A DNA stretch of 64,000 nucleotides from contig NZ_JAHVAP010000009.1 in assembly GCF_024721155.1 (NCBI RefSeq), positions 124,001 through 188,000 on the forward strand, given 5' to 3'. The notes under the pieces were generated by a model. That model saw nothing but the letters and a program-made list of their open reading frames with translations, searched no databases and was not told the DNA's origin. This stretch comes from Mucilaginibacter phenanthrenivorans. Its GTDB lineage: Bacteria; Bacteroidota; Bacteroidia; Sphingobacteriales; Sphingobacteriaceae. Below, piece by piece: positions 8,663-17,394 of the stretch. The position numbers and the translations under genes are program-made. How positions within the stretch are numbered: position 1 is the stretch's first letter; each line of letters begins with the position of its first letter.

Positions 8663-9970
8663 ATGGAAAAGATAACGAAAAAGGCAAAAATTTCACTATA
8701 TCAAGACACCAGAAAGGCTACCACTGATGACGTTTATCCGGTTAGAATCCAGGTTTATTATGGTATCCAGCGCTATTTCTTTACAGGAATGCGCATGTCA
8801 ATTGACGACTTCGAAAACTCTTATAAGGCTATAAGACCAAGAGGAGAATACTATAAAAATTTAAAAATTGAACTAGCCTCTGTTGAAGCTAAAGCTAACG
8901 AGGCGGCAGAGAGTTTAAAAGTATTCTCCTTTGAAAAATTCGAGAAGTTACTGTTTACGGCAAGACTTTCAATGAATAACGTCATCGACCATTACAATGA
9001 CTATATAAAAATACTCGATAAAAACGATCAAACAGGCACGTCCTCCAGCTATACCTGCAGCATTAATTCTATAAAAGAGTTTATCAACTATAAACGCAAA
9101 AACCCCATTGAAGTAATTACGTTCGATATGATCACCCCGGAGTTCCTAAACAATTACGAGAATTGGATGGTTGCTCAGGATAACAGCAGAACCTCGGTAG
9201 GTATTTATCTACGGGCCTTACGCAAGATCTTTAATCAGGCCATCGAAGACGAAATCATCGATCAGGAAATCTATCCTTTTAAAAAGTATAAGATTCCAAC
9301 CGGGAAGAACACGAAGAAAGCGATTGAAGCTCCTGACCTCAAAAAGTTGTTTAATTTAGATGTAAAAGGCAATATTTTCCAGGAAAAAGCGAAAGCCTTC
9401 TGGTTCTTTAGTTATCAGTGCAATGGAATGAACATTAGGGACATTTCTGAACTAAAGTTCAAAGACCTTCACGGGACTTACTTCTCATTCCTTAGACATA
9501 AGACTATTAGGACAACGAAAGAAGACCCTAAACCGATCATTGTACCGATTACTGAATATGTTAAAGAAGTATTTGAAAAATACGGAAATAAAAAAGGGAA
9601 GCCAAGCGATTATGTTTTCCCAGTTTTCACCCCCGGCATGGACGCTAAAGAACGTCATAAAGCAAATCAAAACTTCGTTCGGTTTATTAACCAGCATATG
9701 AAAAAACTGGCCAATGCCAATGGAATGGAAATTAACGGCACAATGGAAGCCAGGCACTCGTTTACCACACAGGTAACTAGACGACAAGGCATGGAATTTG
9801 CCCAGGAAGCATTAGGTCATACTACTCTTGCCACAACTCAAAATTATTGGGCAGGATTTCAAAGTGAAACCAAAAAAGAAATGGCAGATATGCTGATGAA
9901 TTTTGATGAACCGAAAAGTAAACGAAATGCCGTCGCCGCAAAACGGGTTGCAAGACGGGTACGTGTTTAA
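8663..9970 (+). CDS. Tyrosine recombinase / integrase (SAM-like core-binding domain)
   Basis: 435 aa. An N-terminal arm-binding-like domain (residues 1-90, VRIQVYYGIQRYFF), a SAM-like core-binding domain (about 105-215), then a catalytic domain. Catalytic candidates: Arg in NIRDISELK, Lys in RHKTIRTT, Arg in EARHSF, His in ALGHTTL, Tyr in TTQNYW. The first position of the HxxR box is Met (MEAR) instead of His; in many Bacteroidetes integrases this position varies, so the enzyme may still be active. The basic tail after residue 415 is rich in Arg and Lys. It integrates at the adjacent tRNA-Asn remnant by inference. The gene ends into a strong hairpin terminator shared with the convergent Fic gene. 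Confidence 0.92.
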   Translation: MEKITKKAKISLYQDTRKATTDDVYPVRIQVYYGIQRYFFTGMRMSIDDFENSYKAIRPRGEYYKNLKIELASVEAKANEAAESLKVFSFEKFEKLLFTARLSMNNVIDHYNDYIKILDKNDQTGTSSSYTCSINSIKEFINYKRKNPIEVITFDMITPEFLNNYENWMVAQDNSRTSVGIYLRALRKIFNQAIEDEIIDQEIYPFKKYKIPTGKNTKKAIEAPDLKKLFNLDVKGNIFQEKAKAFWFFSYQCNGMNIRDISELKFKDLHGTYFSFLRHKTIRTTKEDPKPIIVPITEYVKEVFEKYGNKKGKPSDYVFPVFTPGMDAKERHKANQNFVRFINQHMKKLANANGMEINGTMEARHSFTTQVTRRQGMEFAQEALGHTTLATTQNYWAGFQSETKKEMADMLMNFDEPKSKRNAVAAKRVARRVRV

Positions 9971-9974
9971 CAAA

Positions 9975-10015
9975 AGGCTTTAATTTTGCAAGTGACGCTT
10001 GCAAAATTAAAGCCT
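9975..10015. terminator. Long perfect hairpin between integrase and Fic gene
   Basis: Arms of 18 bp (9975-9992 and 9998-10015) are perfectly complementary around a 5-nt loop. It lies between two convergent genes and probably terminates both. The stem is unusually long for a terminator and lacks a clean T-run. Confidence 0.75.
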
Positions 10016-10051
10016 CCTGAACGTATATTATCAGAATCTACAAGTTAAGTA

Positions 10052-11611
10052 CTATTTAATATTAGTCAAAGTCGCCGCCGGTTCACCATTCATACCAAGT
10101 TGTACTAATTCTGCTATGAATTTTGCGAATGGCGTAATATCACCGGTTACGCTGGCTGTTTCCAGACAACTCATATATTCAGCCCGCCTTTCAACCGGAA
10201 TGACCGTCCAGGGATATCCACCAGAGGACAGCATGACGTTCATCATAAACCTGCCCATCCGGCCATTTCCATCCATATAAGGATGAATGTTTACAAAAAC
10301 GAAATGCCCCAATACTGCTCTTACGGATGCTTCCGGCTCATTGGCTAAAAGTTCAAACAGCAATGGCATTGCATCCCTCAGGGCCGTTACATTTAACGGC
10401 ACATGCTTAGAGCCGCCAATATAAACCTGGTTAGTCCGGTAACCTGCCAGGTCACCGGCCTTTAATATGCCAGCAGTCACGCTCGGCCCAAACAATTCCC
10501 GGTACCAATCCTGATGTTCTTCGTCGGCAATAGTTCCGGCATTTGCGCCTTCTAAAATCTTCCGGATACTTTCTTTAACAACCTGAAATGCCTGCCAGTA
10601 ACCGCGTGCTGCCATCGCATCCTTTTGCCCATGGTCCTCTTTATTGGCCTCGCTGTTCCACCGCCCACTACGTACCTTTTCGATCAGTTCAGGTGTAACC
10701 CGGTATCTTTCGATGGATAAGGAGTGATAGGCATCAGTGACATATACTTCCTCGACCGCTTTAAGATAGGCTTTCTTATCCTTTGGTATACCAGGGGCCT
10801 TGGGGAACACGGCTATCACTGCATCGCGCATGGTATTCCAAATCAACCTGATTCTATTCGCATAAGGTGAACGCTCTTTGAACGACAGGTCCACATCAAT
10901 CTTTGTTTCAAAAGGATCGGTCTCCCTGATATCATAGCCAGCGGCTTTCATGGCCTTCAATAGATCGTTTGCGATCCTGTCGCGGCCTATATTCCGGAAC
11001 GCACCGGCTAATCTCCCGGCAATAGTGGTATGGCCCCCGTTTAACAGGATAGTCAGAACTTCGGATGAATCGCCTATCAAAGCCAGGGCGGCGCGCGCGT
11101 CCGTTGGGCTTTGGGTAAAGATCGATTGACTACAAAATAATAGTGAAGCAGGCAAGGTATATACCATGATACCATTTCGCTTTTCTCTGAGTTCAGCTGC
11201 CGGCAGTTCTCCTCTCATATGGAACAGTGAGGTATGGAAGGGCAGGTCAGTTTTAAAGTTAGAAGCATCAGGTGCGCGGATTAGTAGCTGCGCCGGTACC
11301 GTTTGGTTACCGGAATGAAGTTGCAAAGAATAATCAGCGGAGAGAATATATCCATCACCGTACTTTTCGCCAATGTACCGACCACAAAATTCCCAATAGT
11401 TAGCATACCAGGACGTGCTATCGCCCGGCATTTCTTCGGGGCTTGATGGGATATACCAACCTTTGAGCACTTCCTTAAGGAAACCGTTCTTTATTAATCG
11501 CTGCCTGTAAACTGTGCTGATGTCGCTAGTATGTATCGTTACGATACCTTTATTTTGTAGGGCATGCAGTACTTCTAATGCATCCGCTAATTTTTCTGCT
11601 GGTGTTGCCAT
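10052..11611 (-). CDS. AbiEi-like winged-helix domain fused to Fic (AMPylase) domain
   Basis: 519 aa from the preferred ATG (the frame is open to 11647). The N-terminal half starts with a winged-helix segment (IVTIHTSDISTVYRQRL, LKEVLKGWYIP) and continues with a region like the AbiEi antitoxin family of type IV toxin-antitoxin systems. The C-terminal half is a Fic domain with the active-site motif HPYMDGNGRMGR, which transfers AMP from ATP to protein targets. Upstream of it, HSLSIERYR resembles the class II inhibitory helix SxxxE(G/N), with Arg at the last position. The start at 11611 is chosen because GGAG sits 5 nt upstream of it. It lies beside the integrase, in a typical place for toxin or anti-phage genes. 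Confidence 0.88.
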   Translation of the reverse strand: MATPAEKLADALEVLHALQNKGIVTIHTSDISTVYRQRLIKNGFLKEVLKGWYIPSSPEEMPGDSTSWYANYWEFCGRYIGEKYGDGYILSADYSLQLHSGNQTVPAQLLIRAPDASNFKTDLPFHTSLFHMRGELPAAELREKRNGIMVYTLPASLLFCSQSIFTQSPTDARAALALIGDSSEVLTILLNGGHTTIAGRLAGAFRNIGRDRIANDLLKAMKAAGYDIRETDPFETKIDVDLSFKERSPYANRIRLIWNTMRDAVIAVFPKAPGIPKDKKAYLKAVEEVYVTDAYHSLSIERYRVTPELIEKVRSGRWNSEANKEDHGQKDAMAARGYWQAFQVVKESIRKILEGANAGTIADEEHQDWYRELFGPSVTAGILKAGDLAGYRTNQVYIGGSKHVPLNVTALRDAMPLLFELLANEPEASVRAVLGHFVFVNIHPYMDGNGRMGRFMMNVMLSSGGYPWTVIPVERRAEYMSCLETASVTGDITPFAKFIAELVQLGMNGEPAATLTNIK

Positions 11612-11663
11612 TTTTGCTCCATTTGATTGCGAGCATAAATTCCCCATAAAGAATCCGTGCTCT

Positions 11664-11759
11664 AATTATGATTATTAGCAGTGTTTAAATTATAATAATC
11701 AAATGTACTAAAATTATAATTATCAAATGCATGATAATTATAATCATCAGTATCACGAG
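11664..11759. repeat. Four tandem 24-bp direct repeats upstream of the Fic gene
   Basis: Copies begin at 11664, 11688, 11712 and 11736, each opening with AATTATRATNATY; the period is exactly 24 bp and the units diverge in their second half. Because 24 is a multiple of 3, the array can be read as an 8-residue Tyr/Asn-rich repeat on the minus strand (a 63-codon frame, 11662-11853, ending just before the Fic start). It could equally be an iteron-like protein-binding array controlling the Fic gene. I cannot decide between the two. Confidence 0.7.
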
Positions 11760-11810
11760 AAGCAACTTCATGCTTACCAGCAGACTGAGCAGCTTCAAAT
11801 CGTGTCTTAA

Positions 11811-12140
11811 CGGCACTTACAAAAATTCCCTTATCTGGATGTTGAAATCGCACTGGAGCCGGTTGCTGCTTTAAAGGATCTTGCGGTTATTTTAAGGAAG
11901 CACGTTTTGGATGATCAATCAGCCGCCTTCGTTTTACAACAACTAATAGATAGCGGACGTAAAGCCGGTGTTCAAGTTTTTCTCACGGTTGAACATCCTG
12001 AAAGCGCCCTACCGGAAGTCCATCCTCTAACCAGTGCAATACTCACAATACCCTTACAGGACAAAATATACTTTACGCCACAAGCCACCAATTATCAACC
12101 CAATAAGTTTTATAGTTTATTCGAACCGGAGTCAAAGTAA
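11811..12140 (+). pseudogene. Unrecognised reading frame lacking a normal start, possibly a broken gene
   Basis: The + frame ending at 12140 reads as plausible protein (LDVEIALEPVAALKDLAVIL, later DSGRKAGVQVFLTVEHPES) but has no ATG. The only start is a TTG at 11907 with AAGGA about 8 nt upstream. Codons upstream of it still look protein-like back to a TAA at 11808, and beyond that stop the same frame continues with a Gln/His-rich stretch (HEKQLHAYQQTEQLQ). This suggests a gene interrupted by an in-frame stop, or a gene starting at TTG. No family recognised. Confidence 0.35.
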
Positions 12141-12331
12141 TAATGATCCAATATTCATAGAACCTGTTTTATAGAGGAATCGCAGGCAGGAAATCCGTAG
12201 AAAAGTAAAGTCCCGGTTAACAGGCACAGGCCTTATGGCAGTTGGATTCACTTATCGGAACATTCATTTTTTGAACTTGTACTTTCAGAAAAAACTAATT
12301 AATTTTAAATCATAGTCCAGCATTGTTGTCT

Positions 12332-12937
12332 ATGAATCTAAGACCTTATTTACCGATCAATACAACAGCAAAAGTTGATGAACTGATTGCCGACCTCGAA
12401 CCCCTGCCCTGGGATGCCCAAATGGAACAGTTGGAACTGGAGGTGGTCATGGAAATCCGGAAAATGAAAATCCAGCTTTATTGCAAGGAAGCTTTTCTGA
12501 AATTACGCCTGTATAAACAAAATCAAAAAAGCACAGTGACTGCCAGCAGCAGCAAAGCCAAAACCTCCACTGTTAAAGAATTAACGATAGGAAGAAAGGC
12601 AATGAAAGAAGAGTGTGCGCTATCCCATCAATTTATTGGCCTGACGATAGCAGAGGTCGCTTATCAGATGGACAAAGACCTTGCTGAACTGATTCGGGTA
12701 TTAGGAGGCCTTGGGGCAGAAGTCTCAGCCGATAGTTTATTCTCCCGTGAGCTACAACTGCTCTCGGAAGATTACATTGTCAATTTTATTTTCGCACGAA
12801 ACCGCGCCCAAAAACTTAAAGAAATCGAAATGCAAAACCAGGCCTCTGGCTTTGTAAAGAAGGCTGCCCTCTTCAAAGCCAGCGAGGGTCTTGAGGGCAA
12901 TTATCGCAAACTGATTTATACGCACCCAAAATCCTGA
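12332..12937 (+). CDS. Hypothetical protein with weak resemblance to the IF-2 N-terminal fold
   Basis: 201 aa from the ATG at 12332 (two TTG codons precede it in frame). No signal peptide or membrane segment. The first 80 residues are predicted helical, followed by a Ser/Thr/Lys linker (STVTASSSKAKTSTVK). Residues about 110-155 (LTIAEVAYQMDKDLAELIRV, then LGGLGAEVSADSLF) resemble the small winged-helix module at the N-terminus of translation initiation factor IF-2, where a similar TIxELA...ELIK..LG pattern occurs. That match is by eye and weak. It sits between the broken frame and the convergent nuclease operon. Confidence 0.6.
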   Translation: MNLRPYLPINTTAKVDELIADLEPLPWDAQMEQLELEVVMEIRKMKIQLYCKEAFLKLRLYKQNQKSTVTASSSKAKTSTVKELTIGRKAMKEECALSHQFIGLTIAEVAYQMDKDLAELIRVLGGLGAEVSADSLFSRELQLLSEDYIVNFIFARNRAQKLKEIEMQNQASGFVKKAALFKASEGLEGNYRKLIYTHPKS

Positions 12938-13044
12938 ATCACCAATAACAGGCATTGTCCGATTATACAGGTTCTTCTCTGCAATATTGTATTTGGCAGG
13001 CCAAATTTGATTCATTTGTGTAAACCATTTATACTTTGTTGTGA

Positions 13045-13752
13045 TCAGGGTATTTTAGAAAGTGAATTTAGTATCGGTTTAAATTCTTCTTCCAAAGCTA
13101 ACAATAGTATAATGACCGCCTGTTTCATTATTCCCTGGTTCTTTTCAAAGATTTCAGCTTTGCTAATCATAATTCTAAGTCGCATTTCATAAACTTCCTG
13201 ATCGTAGGGTGCTAACTGGTAGGCTGTCAGCATGGTCATGTCTGAATCAGCCAAATCGCCCCGGTGGGCAATCGTGTCACGAAGCGGTTTGATCATAACA
13301 AAAGCTTCCTCAAAATAATCCAGGAACAAATAAAGCATTTTACTTTGTACAACCGGGTGGGCGCGTACTTTCTTTTCCAGCCCCTGAGATTGTGACAACC
13401 CCATTCGAAAAACTTGGTTCAGCAATTGCAAAACCTGGTCTTTTAATTTGGGCAGGCGAAAAAAGTAATTCTCGAAATGGTATTTGATATAATCGCCACG
13501 ATCAACCTTCGTCATCTTGAATGATTTAATTTTTGGATGAGCAAAACGGATCAACTTAATGGTTAATGTAATATCATCAAAACTCTGGCTGATGCTGGTC
13601 ATAATGTCGTTAAGATCTTGCAGGTATAGCGCGTATTCACTGGTCCGTTCATGTTTTTTCAAATACATGTCGGTAATGAATTGTTGCACTATCCTTCCAA
13701 CGGGCGTTGTAAAGAGGGAAAGTGTATTAAAATCTATATCTGTCTCATTCAT
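13045..13752 (-). CDS. HEPN-like (Cthe_2314-type) protein, third gene of putative defence operon
   Basis: 235 aa. Helical protein without signal peptide. LRDTIAHRGDL near residue 180 matches the R-x4-H motif of HEPN RNases, set in a helix after an LFLDYFEEAFVMIKP stretch, which fits the HEPN fold and in particular the Cthe_2314-like group. HEPN proteins cut RNA or serve as toxins in abortive infection. The start is the ATG at 13752, whose A is the last base of the previous gene's TAA (TAATG), implying translational coupling; an in-frame start at 13800 would overlap the nuclease by 48 nt. Last gene of a three-gene minus-strand operon. Nuclease activity is inferred from the motif only. Confidence 0.75.
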   Translation of the reverse strand: MNETDIDFNTLSLFTTPVGRIVQQFITDMYLKKHERTSEYALYLQDLNDIMTSISQSFDDITLTIKLIRFAHPKIKSFKMTKVDRGDYIKYHFENYFFRLPKLKDQVLQLLNQVFRMGLSQSQGLEKKVRAHPVVQSKMLYLFLDYFEEAFVMIKPLRDTIAHRGDLADSDMTMLTAYQLAPYDQEVYEMRLRIMISKAEIFEKNQGIMKQAVIILLLALEEEFKPILNSLSKIP

Positions 13753-14825
13753 TATTTGATCTTTGGAAATACTGTTTGCTTGGAACGGTCCACATCCCAT
13801 TCTATAAAGCCATTATTTTTATTGCCCTGAAATTTATAGTAGATCTCTTCATAAGGCATTCCATCGTGATCAAACAAACAAAATAAATGCGGGCAGGACG
13901 TCATTTCATCTCCATCAGTAATAAAGGCGGCGATACCTGAATAAGGAATCCTGCCAATACATTTGACAGGTACTACCCTGTATAAAGGACTTTTTAACCG
14001 CTCATCATCAGAACTGCGTATAGGTTCCCAATACCCATCTTTGTTCATAATGATATCGGCCCCTATGGCAGCGGAAAGGTGAAGCTCTATGCCATTATGA
14101 TAAGTATCGTGAAAGAACGAACGAAACCAGGGACTGATTTTAGCATTTTGCCTTTCCGGCATATTGGGATAGGTGCGATCATCTACAGACCGTATATAAA
14201 CATCCTCACTGATAAATTTCAAACTGGGATCATTGAATATTTTATCCCTATTGGCCGGATTGTTTAAGGCTTTGTGGTTCAGGATTGCTTTAAGCAATTT
14301 ATCTTTCATCTTCAGACCCCTGATGATTTCCTGGGCATTAGTCTTTGTTTGCTTTTCCTTTCCTGAATCATCACCAAAAGCGACAGCCTTAACTTTTGGG
14401 TGAGCATATAAAAATGCCTCTAAAGAGGTCGCCGTCCAAATAATCAACTCAGGAACACCAAGTTCCTGGTAGTAGTTATTGATATATTCATATTTAGCTT
14501 TAGTCAAATCACAGGATACGATCAATAAGATGTAATCAGGCATAGGTTGACTGACAATGATTTTATCGACCATTGATTTCAGGTCGCCCTGGCTAACCTT
14601 TGCATGACGCTTACACTGGACAAGCCATGTTTCCTTTCTACCACCAGGTAACAATTTAGTGCCTTTAATATCAACGCCCCCATCGCTACCAGTTCTGCCA
14701 ATATGGATTAATTCATGCCAGTTATACATTGCTTCAAGTAGCATAAAGCAGATATCTTCAAATCTCGATGGATCAAGAACAGAAAATGGAGGCCTGTTGG
14801 TAGTCTGTGTAGGTTTAATACTCAT
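13752..14825 (-). CDS. Mrr-like restriction endonuclease domain protein
   Basis: 357 aa. The N-terminal ~150 residues are a PD-(D/E)xK nuclease of the Mrr_cat type: SRFEDICFMLLEAM supplies an early Glu, GSDGGVDIKGT the catalytic Asp, and WLVQCKRH the QxK pair, in the correct order and spacing. The C-terminal 200 residues are not recognised and may be a sensor or target-recognition region (several His/Asp/Trp-rich strands). The start codon overlaps the upstream stop by one base (TGATG) and its own stop overlaps the next start (TAATG), so all three proteins are probably made in fixed ratio. No methyltransferase is nearby, so it is either specific for modified DNA, as Mrr enzymes often are, or controlled by its HEPN partners. 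Confidence 0.82.
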   Translation of the reverse strand: MSIKPTQTTNRPPFSVLDPSRFEDICFMLLEAMYNWHELIHIGRTGSDGGVDIKGTKLLPGGRKETWLVQCKRHAKVSQGDLKSMVDKIIVSQPMPDYILLIVSCDLTKAKYEYINNYYQELGVPELIIWTATSLEAFLYAHPKVKAVAFGDDSGKEKQTKTNAQEIIRGLKMKDKLLKAILNHKALNNPANRDKIFNDPSLKFISEDVYIRSVDDRTYPNMPERQNAKISPWFRSFFHDTYHNGIELHLSAAIGADIIMNKDGYWEPIRSSDDERLKSPLYRVVPVKCIGRIPYSGIAAFITDGDEMTSCPHLFCLFDHDGMPYEEIYYKFQGNKNNGFIEWDVDRSKQTVFPKIK

Positions 14826-15811
14826 CACTTCTTTTTAAATTCTTCCGGTTTGCTAACATAACTACATTGTGTTACCTCTTTAGTCTTGTAATCAGTTGGA
14901 AGCCGAAATGTGAAGGTTGTCCCGCCCGGTTTGATTTTACCTGCATAATTGAAAATAAACAATTGCAGGCAACATTTGGTCATCAGCGCTTTTTGCACTA
15001 AAATATCCAGATGAAAGTGCGGCCAGTCTGCCGGGTTGGCCAAACGTAGATAATTATTCTCTTCTCCCAATTGAGAAATATAGGGCATAACGTTTTCCGT
15101 AAAACCCAACATTAAGATTCCATGGGTCGTTTTTGCAGTTCCTTTTTTAAAGCCCGCCGCTAAATTCATGTTATCATAAGCAGCGAGGAAGGGTGGCATC
15201 TCCCCGGCTTTATCCTTGGCAACCTGTTCAGCTGTAAATATATTACCCAGCGGACGCATGGCTACTGAAAGTCCATGTTTATATTGGTTATAAAAAAAAT
15301 CATAATCTTTATAAAATTGCACCAGTTCAGCAATATAACCAGTTAGCCTCTCGGCACCTTCGGTATATTTTATCTGATCGCTTTCCCGATCGTAAGGCAA
15401 GTCATCGGGGAAATGAAAAGCCGCAGCTACATGCTTTCTTTCGGCTTTAAAAGATTTAATAAAGTTTGTTACCTCGCCAGCTTTATAGGTTATAATGTTC
15501 CTGATGAAAAACTCTGGTTGCCTGGATGCCCTGATCAACGCAAACAGGTCTTCAATATATTGAATACACTGAGCAATAGTATCGAAATATAAACCGTTTT
15601 GAATTTCCTGCGCAATGGTGGCCTCTCCAGTTTCATCCCGGTCACTTTTTACCTGGGGAGCAAGATCGGCGTAAAACTCGTAGCGATTGTTAATGAGTTT
15701 TTGCAAAGTCAATACTTTGGTATATCGCCATTCGGAATAGTAATTATCGAGGTATGTACATGTTAAATCTACTGAAGCCAGCCTTCTTTGTTCAGAGGTG
15801 AGTTTAGGCAT
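14825..15811 (-). CDS. Uncharacterised HEPN-like protein, first gene of putative defence operon
   Basis: 328 aa, no signal peptide or membrane segment. No firm family. The segment FFYNQYKHGLSVAMRP near residue 175 resembles the NxYKHG pattern seen in several HEPN/AbiV-like helical proteins. The rest is helical in the first 200 residues and strand-rich at the C-terminus. It is the promoter-proximal gene of the operon; the 456-bp region upstream carries no other gene. It may be the sensor or regulator of the nuclease encoded next to it; that is inference from gene order. Confidence 0.6.
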   Translation of the reverse strand: MPKLTSEQRRLASVDLTCTYLDNYYSEWRYTKVLTLQKLINNRYEFYADLAPQVKSDRDETGEATIAQEIQNGLYFDTIAQCIQYIEDLFALIRASRQPEFFIRNIITYKAGEVTNFIKSFKAERKHVAAAFHFPDDLPYDRESDQIKYTEGAERLTGYIAELVQFYKDYDFFYNQYKHGLSVAMRPLGNIFTAEQVAKDKAGEMPPFLAAYDNMNLAAGFKKGTAKTTHGILMLGFTENVMPYISQLGEENNYLRLANPADWPHFHLDILVQKALMTKCCLQLFIFNYAGKIKPGGTTFTFRLPTDYKTKEVTQCSYVSKPEEFKKK

Positions 15812-16267
15812 ATTATTAACCGGATTATTTTTTCCCGAACGTAAAAATATAATATTTGGTCAGCTGGCGGATTTTTTATTATCCACAAAGGTAAGGGTAT
15901 CATAATACATCCCAATTTTTCACCTGCCATTGGGTAAACAATAGCTGAGGAAATGTTCCCTGGGCGGCGAACATTTTTTATTGCATCAGCTGCTTCCTAT
16001 ATAAGAAAATAAATTTCAAAAACTTATTCTCTGGTGATTGCGAAATGGTTATACGCTCTCAAAAGAATATATCTGAATTTTTTTTAAAAATAACGTGCTG
16101 TTAGTGAAACTTTCTGCTCATTTCAAGTACAATCTCTATAGGAAAATCAAAACCCGTCTTTCAAAGCAGGTTAAACCCTCAGCTTCAATTGATAATTGAA
16201 CAGGTTTTTTGGATAAAGTAATCACGCATCCAAATTCTTATTCAGCACAAAAACATACTATCTAACT
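15812..16267. other. Non-coding region between the defence operon and a small membrane protein gene
   Basis: No convincing gene. It must contain the minus-strand promoter of the three-gene operon. Two small dyads are visible: AATGTTC/GAACATT with a 10-nt loop and a T-run near 15953-15979, and TTCAATT-GAT-AATTGAA near 16183-16199, which looks like an operator or weak terminator. AT-rich like the rest of the island. Confidence 0.4.
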
Positions 16268-16459
16268 ATGGAGACACTTAAAATGATAACAGCGCTAATC
16301 AGCTTTATAACCGCCTGTATGGGCATCAGCATAAAATTGAAAACCTCAAATTCCAAACATATGAACAAAGAAACTATTCCTTACCTCGTCCTGATTATTG
16401 CCTTCCTTTTACTGGTTGGCGCAATCTGTTACCTGGCGAAAATTAACCTGCGGAAATAA
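16268..16459 (+). CDS. Small membrane protein, two predicted transmembrane segments
   Basis: 63 aa. Segment 1 (about residues 6-23, MITALISFITACMGISI) and segment 2 (about 39-57, IPYLVLIIAFLLLVGAICY) are strongly hydrophobic and joined by a short polar loop with Lys and Asn. No family recognised. It is followed by a hairpin terminator. Small two-helix proteins near defence operons can be membrane toxins, but nothing in the sequence proves that here. Confidence 0.55.
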   Translation: METLKMITALISFITACMGISIKLKTSNSKHMNKETIPYLVLIIAFLLLVGAICYLAKINLRK

Positions 16460-16493
16460 TGTGGCATAAATTGGAAAGGGTATTTAAAAAGAA

Positions 16494-16521
16494 AAGTCCC
16501 GAACACTCGCTGCCGGGACTT
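16494..16521 (+). terminator. Stem-loop after the small membrane protein gene
   Basis: AAGTCCCG (16494-16501) pairs with CGGGACTT (16514-16521) around a 12-nt loop, preceded by an A-run, 35 nt after the stop codon at 16459. Probable intrinsic terminator. Confidence 0.6.
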
Positions 16522-16650
16522 CTCAACCTAAACCTTATCACAATAGGCAGAAGAGTTCTGCCATTTGAATCGCAAAGTTAGTCATAATGATCGTAAAAGA
16601 AACACCTTTAAAGGAGTACCAGGTTTCAGAACAGCTTATTAATTTGCGCC

Positions 16651-16911
16651 ATGATTTCTAACCAACTTAATATTATAACAGGTAGCGACCCTGAACAGGA
16701 CACTTTAAAGAAACTCGGCAACCGGGTTAAGACATTACGGATAAAGGCCGGACATCAACATTACGAAAAATTCGCTTTTCAAAATAACATCGGGAGGATC
16801 TTGCTCCGCAGGTGTGAACTGGGCGGTAATGTTAAGTTTAGCAGCCTGTTAAGAATCATCAATGCACTGGGTGTTACCCCCGCGGAATTTTTTAGTAAAG
16901 GATTTGACTGA
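16651..16911 (+). CDS. XRE-type helix-turn-helix protein
   Basis: 86 aa. KKLGNRVKTLRIKAGHQHYEKF, IGRILLRRCELGGNVKFSSL and RIINALGVTPAEFF follow the five-helix lambda-repressor-like (Cro/C1) layout, with an N-terminal extension of about 20 residues. DNA-binding regulator, target unknown. Isolated gene with its own upstream region; such small XRE proteins are common on integrated elements. Confidence 0.75.
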   Translation: MISNQLNIITGSDPEQDTLKKLGNRVKTLRIKAGHQHYEKFAFQNNIGRILLRRCELGGNVKFSSLLRIINALGVTPAEFFSKGFD

Positions 16912-16984
16912 TCGTAATCACCTTCCTTTAATTACGATTTTAATATCCAGTGACTGGATCAATTTTTTATACCAAGTCTACTGA

Positions 16985-17212
16985 TCACTTATAAACCAGC
17001 ACCGCCAGCTCAAGTACTCTTACATAACTCAAAACTATTTTTGACCGCACTGCATTTAACTGCTTTTTGCAGATCCGGAAAATATTCCGGCGTTTAGTAC
17101 TATCCTGGTCCATCAGGTCGTAACATTCTGTCACCTCTTTTACAACGCTTTTCCTGATTTGTTCATTGAGCCACGTCTTGACCTTTGCATTGAACGCAGT
17201 TTTATCTAACAT
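16985..17212 (-). CDS. Small hypothetical protein
   Basis: 75 aa, lysine-rich and helical (NAKVKTWLNEQIRKSVVKEV; TKRRNIFRICKKQLNAVRSK), no membrane segment. No family recognised. It lies alone between two + strand genes with about 70 bp free after its stop and 210 bp before its start. It could be a small nucleic-acid-binding protein; the frame may also be fortuitous. Confidence 0.35.
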   Translation of the reverse strand: MLDKTAFNAKVKTWLNEQIRKSVVKEVTECYDLMDQDSTKRRNIFRICKKQLNAVRSKIVLSYVRVLELAVLVYK

Positions 17213-17394
17213 TTTGAATGCTTTATTTTTTTTATCGCTATCGATATAACCTGCGATTATCTATAAGTCTGCTTTTGCAGAAACGACTGGACGGCGGCCA
17301 ATCATTGATCGCGAATCAAATTTACCCGAAGGTAATTTAAAACCTAACGATCTCAAAATTATCAAATTCATTATAATTGCTAATATTTTTAGCA

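Noticed and set aside
9715..9850. Integrase as catalytically dead because the HxxR His is replaced by Met
   Set aside because: That position is variable in many Bacteroidetes tyrosine recombinases and all other catalytic residues are present, so activity cannot be excluded.
11662..11853. 63-aa minus-strand frame containing the 24-bp repeats
   Set aside because: Composition is dominated by the AT-rich repeat, there is no clear ribosome-binding site, and the opposite strand looks equally protein-like.
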